Assembly (NCBI RefSeq): GCF_004403945.1 | Contig: NZ_SOHM01000040.1 | Location: forward strand, 59,879-123,878 | From: Cryobacterium lactosi | GTDB lineage: Bacteria; Actinomycetota; Actinomycetes; Actinomycetales; Microbacteriaceae | Length of the DNA stretch: 64,000 bases | Reading direction: 5' to 3' | Shown: in pieces, positions 60,031 to 64,000 of the stretch | Layout: every line of letters begins with the position of its first letter | How positions within the stretch are numbered: position 1 is the stretch's first letter | Program-made: the position numbers and the translations under genes | The notes under the pieces: generated by a model | What the model was told of the DNA's origin: nothing | The model's input: the letters and a program-made list of their open reading frames with translations, nothing else | Databases searched by the model: none

Positions 60031-60822
60031 CTAGCCCAACCGGGCGAGCCGGCTCACATCGTCGCGCGGAAGCTCGTCGGCGACGGCGGTGACCCTGAGC
60101 ACGTGCAGCAGGACGGCGGCGCCCGCGGAAGAGAGGAACGCGGTGTCTGCCGCGTCCCGGCCTGTGGCGATCCGCATCAGCGTCTGGCGCGGGGCGAGCC
60201 CGGTGGCGTCGACGACCTGCCAGGCTCCGTCGACATACGCCTCGGCGACGGCGTGGAAGTCCATCGGCGACAGCCCGGGCGCGTAGACCGACACCAGCCG
60301 GGCGGGCACATCGTGCGCGCGCAGGAACGCGATGACGAGGTGGGCATAGTCACGGCAGACGCCCTGCCGGGCCAGCAGGGTGCGCACCGCGCCATCCGTC
60401 GGCAGGCTGGCCCCGGGAACGTAGCTGAGGTGCCTGCCCACCCAGGTCGTTATCGCGTCGAGCAGGTCGGTGCCGGTGCGTCCGCGGAACTCGGCCTGGG
60501 CGGTGGGCCATAGGTGGTCGGATTCGCAGTAGCGGCTGGGCCGCAGGTATCGCACGATGTCGATGTCGGACACCTCGGGCGGTTCGACGTCGCCCGACAC
60601 CTCGACCGTGTAGTCGATGGTGACCCGGCCGGCCTGCACGGAGATCAGCTGCAGCCTGGTGCCGTGCTGGTCCAGGGTCTCACGGTAGGCCAGCTCGTGG
60701 CCGTCCTGAACGACCGTGAGCAGCTCTGTCGCGTTGGCATCCGCGGCGACGGCGACGGACAGGACCAGCTCGGCGGACCCGAGGGCTTCAAGCTCGAGAT
60801 GCGCGGAAGCGGAGCGTTTCAT
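60031..60822 (-). CDS. Transglutaminase-like protein
   Basis: 263 residues from ATG 60822. The frame is open up to 60921, but that part contains the 61-bp palindromic element, so MKRSASAHLELEALG is taken as the start. The N-terminal 110 residues form a beta-rich domain common to bacterial transglutaminase-like proteins. The core shows the Cys-His-Asp triad: ARQGVCRDYAHLVIAFLRAHDVPARLVS (Cys), MDFHAVAEAYVDGAWQVVDATGLAP (His and Asp). It may act as a peptidase or cross-linker on cytoplasmic or cell-wall peptides; substrate unknown. No signal peptide. Confidence 0.88.
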   Translation of the reverse strand: MKRSASAHLELEALGSAELVLSVAVAADANATELLTVVQDGHELAYRETLDQHGTRLQLISVQAGRVTIDYTVEVSGDVEPPEVSDIDIVRYLRPSRYCESDHLWPTAQAEFRGRTGTDLLDAITTWVGRHLSYVPGASLPTDGAVRTLLARQGVCRDYAHLVIAFLRAHDVPARLVSVYAPGLSPMDFHAVAEAYVDGAWQVVDATGLAPRQTLMRIATGRDAADTAFLSSAGAAVLLHVLRVTAVADELPRDDVSRLARLG

Positions 60823-60843
60823 GCCCACATCGTCGCATACATG

Positions 60844-60904
60844 CGCGAACTGTGAGAAAAGCACCACATCCGGCGATTTTTGGGTGCTTAGCTCACGGTT
60901 CGCA
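60844..60904. repeat. 61-bp palindromic intergenic element, copy 2
   Basis: Outer arms GCGAACTGTGAG / complement with one mismatch; inner GCACC/GGTGC pair; central CCGGC. Same orientation and length as the copy at 3222-3282. It lies between the transglutaminase start and the tRNA terminator. Confidence 0.8.
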
Positions 60905-60908
60905 GCAT

Positions 60909-60948
60909 AAAAAAAGGCCACCCCCCGGTAGAAGCCCAGGGAATGGCC
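60909..60948 (-). terminator. Intrinsic terminator of the tRNA cluster
   Basis: On the minus strand GGCCA (60948-60944) pairs with TGGCC (60920-60916), with additional C/G-run pairing inside, followed by seven T residues (60915-60909). It starts 4 bases downstream of tRNA-Phe. Confidence 0.85.
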
Positions 60949-60951
60949 AAG

Positions 60952-61024
60952 TGGCCCCGACCGGCGTCGATCCGGTGACCTTTCGATTTTCAGTCGAACG
61001 CTCTACCAACTGAGCTACAGGGCC
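60952..61024 (-). tRNA. tRNA-Phe (GAA)
   Basis: 73 nt. The acceptor stem GGCCCTG pairs with CGGGGCC; the D-loop is AGCTCAGTTGGTAGAGC; the anticodon arm is TTCGA-CTGAAAA-TCGAA with anticodon GAA; the T-arm is CCGG-TCGACGC-CCGG-like. A73 is present; no CCA encoded. Confidence 0.95.
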
Positions 61025-61093
61025 TCGACGGCAGCTGCAAGAGATGCCTTCGAAAGGACGAAAAGCCCCTTCTTTCGAAAGGGCCTGTCGCCT

Positions 61094-61170
61094 TGGCGAC
61101 CCTGACCGGACTTGAACCGGCGACCTCCGCCGTGACAGGGCGGCGCGCTAACCAACTGCGCTACAGGGCC
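61094..61170 (-). tRNA. tRNA-Asp (GTC)
   Basis: 74 nt plus an encoded CCA (61094-61096). The acceptor GGCCCTG pairs with CAGGGTC; the anticodon arm is CCGCC-CTGTCAC-GGCGG with anticodon GTC; the T-loop is GTTCAAGTC; G73 is present as expected for tRNA-Asp. Confidence 0.95.
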
Positions 61171-61260
61171 AAACTTTAATGCTGTGTTTCTTGATGCTGT
61201 GGTGCGGTGTTTCTTTCTTGCTTTCTTACTTTTCTTGCCGAGTACAACCTACAGTATGCG

Positions 61261-61333
61261 TAGCCCCAACGGGATTCGAACCCGTGTTAACGCCGTGAAA
61301 GGGCGCCGTCCTAGGCCGCTAAACGATGGGGCC
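61261..61333 (-). tRNA. tRNA-Glu (TTC)
   Basis: 73 nt. The acceptor GGCCCCA pairs with TGGGGCT (G1-U72, as usual for some tRNA-Glu); the anticodon arm is CCGCC-CTTTCAC-GGCG with anticodon TTC; the T-loop is GTTCGAATC; A73. First of the three tRNAs after the promoter at 61369-61398. Confidence 0.95.
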
Positions 61334-61368
61334 GAACTTCCGCGGAAGCTGACAACTTCCGACGCATA

Positions 61369-61398
61369 ATCATAAGTGTTGGACGAGCGATAGTTCAA
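61369..61398 (-). promoter_or_regulatory. Sigma-70-type promoter of the tRNA cluster
   Basis: On the minus strand TTGAAC (61398-61393), an 18-base spacer and TATGAT (61374-61369). A start about 7 bases further would be near 61362, some 29 bases before tRNA-Glu. This is the best consensus promoter in the window. Confidence 0.75.
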
Positions 61399-61593
61399 AT
61401 CGACTGCAACACCCCGTGCGCCCAGGGTCGCTCCAGGGGTGCATCTGCCGCGTGATTCCGGGCCGGAACCCGAATCGGCCGGAATTGGCCGTCGGCGTGT
61501 CGCTTTGCACCGCGCCCACGAATGGGCCCGGTTCCTGACGCCTGGAGGGTTAGGTTTTACCCGTACCCTGGCCATTCAGCGGGGTTTGTTATT

Positions 61594-61629
61594 GTGACCA
61601 GAGTTAACAAAGTGACGAATGTGACAAGC
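61594..61629 (+). promoter_or_regulatory. Four 9-bp direct repeats upstream of the M23 gene (MtrA-box-like)
   Basis: GTGAC, GTTAAC, GTGAC and GTGAC start at 61594, 61603, 61612 and 61621, exactly 9 bases apart. On the other strand they read as GTCACnnnn repeats, the form described for actinobacterial MtrA, which controls cell-wall hydrolase genes. The regulator assignment is an inference. Confidence 0.5.
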
Positions 61630-61650
61630 ACCAAGCCCGATCGGGGAGTT

Positions 61651-63063
61651 ATGAAGCACACTGCACGTGCGATCAGCCGCGGAATTCACGCCGGCCTGCA
61701 CAGGCTGCGGTCGAACCCGCAGCGGCACAACGCCAAGCGTGCCAATGCCCGGCGGGTGACCATGGGCGTGACCGGCTTCACCGCCGCGGTGACTCTCGCG
61801 GTGACCCTCGCCAGCCCGATCAGCCCCGCGATGGCCGTGGACTATCCCAGCTGGGACGATGTGCAGGCCGCGAAGTCCAACACCGCCGCAGCCTCAGCCC
61901 AGGTCACCGAGATCCAGAACCTCATCGCCGGGCTGCAGACCGAAGTTGAGCGCACCCAGGCCGAGGCCGAGGCCCGCGGAGCCGAACTCGAAACCGCCCA
62001 GGCGAAGTTCGACGATGCCACGCGACGTGCCAACGACCTGCAGGCCCAGGCCGACACCAGTAAAACCGAGGCCGATGCCGCCACCACGCAGGCGGGCCAG
62101 CTCGCCGCCCAGCTCTACCGCACCGGCGGCACCGACCTGAGCGTCAACCTCTTCATCGATGGGCAGAAGAGCGGCGAAGGCGCCGATGAACTCCTCTCCA
62201 AGCTCGGCAGCATGAGCAAGCTCGTCGAGCGCAGCACTGACGTGTACGAGCAGGCCCAGACCGCCAACAACACCGCCCAGGCACTCGGCGACCAGGCCGC
62301 CGTGGCCCAGGACGAGCGGGAGACCCTGCGCGTCGCGGCCGAGGCCGCCATGGCCGCTGCCCAGGATGCCGCGGATGCGGCGGAGGGAGCCCTCGCCGAC
62401 TCCGAGGCACAGAGCGTGATCCTCGAACAGCAGCTGCAGTTCATGCAGGATGCCCAGGCGACCACCACCGCAGGCTACGAGGCCGGGGTGGCCGAACGCG
62501 CCCGGATCGCGGCCGAAGCCGAGAAGGCGCGCCTCGCCGCGGTCGCAGCGGAGGCCGCTCGTGCCGCTGCAGCCCGGCCAGGTTCCGGTTCGTCCGGCGG
62601 CGGATCTCCCGGAGCCGGACTCGGCGGCGGCCAGGTCGGCAACCAGGGCTGGGGCGTCCCGGCCGGTGGACGCATCACCGACGGTTTCGGTCCCCGCTCC
62701 GTGCTCTGCGGCAGCGGTGGCTGCAGCAGCGGCTACCACTACGGCACCGACATCGGCACCGGTTGCAGCGCCCCGATCTACGCTGCCGCCTCCGGCACCG
62801 TCACCTACGCAGGGCGCTACGGCACCTACGGCAACTTCGTGCTGATCAGCCATGGCAACGGCGTCGAAACCGGCTACGCGCACATCCGCGACGGTGGCGT
62901 CTTCGTCTCGGTCGGCCAGAATGTCTCGGTCGGCCAGAACATCGCCAGCTCCGGCACCACCGGAGCCTCCACCGGCTGCCACCTGCACTTCGAGGTGCGC
63001 ACCGGCGGCAACCGCATCAACGCCGTTCCGTTTATGTCCGACAGGGGAGCCCCACTTGGCTGA
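61651..63063 (+). CDS. Secreted M23 (LytM) peptidase with N-terminal coiled coil
   Basis: 470 residues from ATG 61651 (GGGGAG close upstream); in-frame GTG codons at 61594, 61612 and 61621 would only add the repeat array. A long basic N-terminus and hydrophobic core end at SPAMA, leaving VDYPSWDDVQAAKSN. About 250 residues of Ala/Glu/Gln-rich coiled coil follow, like PcsB/EnvC-type proteins. A Gly/Ser linker leads to the M23 domain: GGRITDGFGPRS, HYGTDIGTGCSAPIYAAASGTVTYAG, GNFVLISHGNG, and GCHLHFEVRTGG. H-x3-D and H-x-H zinc ligands are present, so it should be active on peptidoglycan cross-bridges. It is translationally coupled to the next gene. Confidence 0.92.
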   Translation: MKHTARAISRGIHAGLHRLRSNPQRHNAKRANARRVTMGVTGFTAAVTLAVTLASPISPAMAVDYPSWDDVQAAKSNTAAASAQVTEIQNLIAGLQTEVERTQAEAEARGAELETAQAKFDDATRRANDLQAQADTSKTEADAATTQAGQLAAQLYRTGGTDLSVNLFIDGQKSGEGADELLSKLGSMSKLVERSTDVYEQAQTANNTAQALGDQAAVAQDERETLRVAAEAAMAAAQDAADAAEGALADSEAQSVILEQQLQFMQDAQATTTAGYEAGVAERARIAAEAEKARLAAVAAEAARAAAARPGSGSSGGGSPGAGLGGGQVGNQGWGVPAGGRITDGFGPRSVLCGSGGCSSGYHYGTDIGTGCSAPIYAAASGTVTYAGRYGTYGNFVLISHGNGVETGYAHIRDGGVFVSVGQNVSVGQNIASSGTTGASTGCHLHFEVRTGGNRINAVPFMSDRGAPLG

Positions 63064-64000
63064 GCACACACCTACCCGCCGTTCGCGGCGTACCTCGGCC
63101 GCGTTGTTGTCGGCAGCCATGATCGGCTCGGTCACCGTCGCGGCCGGCGTGGCTGCACCGGCCTTCGCCGACGAGGACTATCCCAGCTGGGATGAGGTCG
63201 CCAAGGCCAAGGAGAGCGAAGCCACCAAGGCCAAGGAGATCGAGAACCTCACCGGCCTCCTCGAGGGGTTGCAGACGTCCTCCGCCGACGCCTCGCAGAG
63301 CTCACAAATGGCCGCGGAGGCCTACAGGGTCACCCAGGATGACCTCGACGCGGCCACCGCCAGGGAGGAAAGCCTGGACAAGCAGTCCGCCGTGGCGCAG
63401 AAGGCCGCGGAGACCTCGAAGATGCGGGCCGGCCTGATCGCCGCGCACCTGGCCAAGACCGGCGCCCAGGACCTCTCCCTGAACCTGTTCCTCAACGGCA
63501 ACACCGCCGACGACCTGCTCAGCCAGCTCGGCACGGCCAGCAAGCTCAGCGAACAGTCCGAGACCATCTACCGGCAGGCCGTGCAGGACAAGAACACCGC
63601 AGAATCGCTCATCGCCCAGGCCGCCGCCGCCACCGCGGAACGCAAACGCCTCAGCACCGAGTCCAAGGACAAGTACGAGTCGGCCAACGACGCCGCCCTG
63701 AGCGCCCAAGCGGCCCTGGACGCCGAGCTGAAGAAGTCGGCAGAGCTTTACGAACAGCTGGCCTTGCTCAAGGACACCACGGCCGATGTGGAGCGCGAGT
63801 ACCAGACCGGACTGAACGCCGCCGCATCCGCAGCCGCTCTGGCCAAGGCCCAGGCGGCCGCTGCTGCCGCTGTGAAGAACAATCAGCCGGCCGCGTCCGC
63901 TCCCGCAGCGCCCGCCGCACCGGCGGCTCCCGCACCGGCTGCTCCAGCGGCCCCCGCCGCCCCTGCCGCGCCCGCCACCGGCGGCTCAGGGAGCGCGCCC
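63056..64000 (+). CDS. Secreted coiled-coil cell-wall protein, paralogue of the preceding gene (partial)
   Basis: 315 codons from TTG 63056 to the right edge, with no stop. AGGGGAG at 63043-63049 and the 8-base overlap with the previous stop support this start; an ATG start appears only inside the signal peptide. The signal peptide ends at APAFA, then DEDYPSWDEVAKAKESEA, clearly homologous to VDYPSWDDVQAAKSN of the upstream protein. The coiled coil also matches (LSLNLFLNGNTADDLLSQLGTASKLSEQSETIYRQA versus LSVNLFIDGQKSGEGADELLSKLGSMSKLVERSTDVYEQA). The visible part ends in an Ala/Pro-rich linker, so a C-terminal enzyme domain (NlpC/P60 or M23) probably lies beyond the window. Confidence 0.88.
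   Translation, partial: MAEHTPTRRSRRTSAALLSAAMIGSVTVAAGVAAPAFADEDYPSWDEVAKAKESEATKAKEIENLTGLLEGLQTSSADASQSSQMAAEAYRVTQDDLDAATAREESLDKQSAVAQKAAETSKMRAGLIAAHLAKTGAQDLSLNLFLNGNTADDLLSQLGTASKLSEQSETIYRQAVQDKNTAESLIAQAAAATAERKRLSTESKDKYESANDAALSAQAALDAELKKSAELYEQLALLKDTTADVEREYQTGLNAAASAAALAKAQAAAAAAVKNNQPAASAPAAPAAPAAPAPAAPAAPAAPAAPATGGSGSAP

Larger units (their letters stand above)
61334..61650. other. Divergent region between the tRNA cluster and the M23 gene
   Basis: 317 bases without a gene. On the left is the tRNA promoter (61369-61398) and a 12-bp palindrome CTTCCGCGGAAG (61337-61348) between that promoter and tRNA-Glu. The middle (61400-61560) shows nothing that I recognise. On the right is the 9-bp direct-repeat array at 61594-61629 and a GGGGAG just before ATG 61651. 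Confidence 0.6.

Noticed and set aside
60823..60921. N-terminal extension of the transglutaminase-like protein to 60921
   Set aside because: The extension is the translated palindromic element and part of the tRNA terminator; ATG 60822 starts at the first recognisable domain.

Overview
The window is about 64 kb of high-GC actinobacterial DNA. Codon use, the Glu-Asp-Phe tRNA cluster, the secreted M23 coiled-coil proteins and the cold-shock-type DEAD-box helicase fit a Microbacteriaceae-like organism, perhaps a Cryobacterium relative. That assignment is an inference; there is no rRNA in the window. No phage, transposase, CRISPR array or replication origin was seen.

Layout. (1) 1-4.4 kb: the tail of a truncated gene, a GNAT acetyltransferase, a DEAD-box helicase with a long Arg/Tyr/Asp-rich N-terminal repeat tract, and a solitary phosphate-binding lipoprotein (pstS). 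(2) 4.5-11.2 kb: a same-strand copper/haem locus. It runs 5-TM protein, YcnI-like, CopC-like, second 5-TM protein, second CopC-like (frameshifted in a C7 tract), PCuAC copper chaperone, Tat-exported DyP peroxidase, PepSY-TM protein. (3) 11.2-19.8 kb: two head-to-head palindromic repeats, recQ, an acyl-CoA oxidase, an ABC ATPase/permease pair, proline iminopeptidase and a secreted unknown. (4) 19.8-59.9 kb: a 40-kb exopolysaccharide (EPS) locus. (5) 60-64 kb: a transglutaminase-like protein, three tRNA genes and two tandem secreted coiled-coil cell-wall proteins, the second cut by the window end.

The EPS locus has three transcription blocks. Minus strand 19.8-24.7 kb encodes a priming sugar-phosphate transferase and three glycosyltransferases. 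Plus strand 25.1-51.5 kb encodes a membrane-anchored beta-helix protein, a polysaccharide deacetylase, a 1920-residue secreted protein (N,N-dimethylformamidase-like domain plus five DUF4082 modules), then a tightly overlapping 14-gene run. That run supplies nucleotide-sugar enzymes, glycosyltransferases and a Wzx flippase. It ends in a four-gene cassette: AMP-ligase, PLP-dependent decarboxylase, acyl carrier protein, asparagine-synthase-like protein. A DUF4082/beta-helix protein follows. Minus strand 51.6-59.9 kb encodes a GNAT protein, two GT2 enzymes, an O-antigen-ligase-type polymerase, two Wzz-like chain-length proteins without a kinase domain, a beta-propeller protein, a secreted protein and a WbpD/WlbB-like N-acetyltransferase. 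Together these form a Wzx/Wzy-type export pathway, probably for a polymer containing amino sugars.

The most unusual content is threefold. First, the ligase/decarboxylase/ACP/AsnB-like cassette, whose first two members closely resemble 'exosortase A system-associated' families, although no exosortase is in the window. Second, shared non-coding leaders that recur in front of different EPS genes, suggesting common control. Third, the set of large secreted DUF4082 and beta-helix proteins built into the locus.
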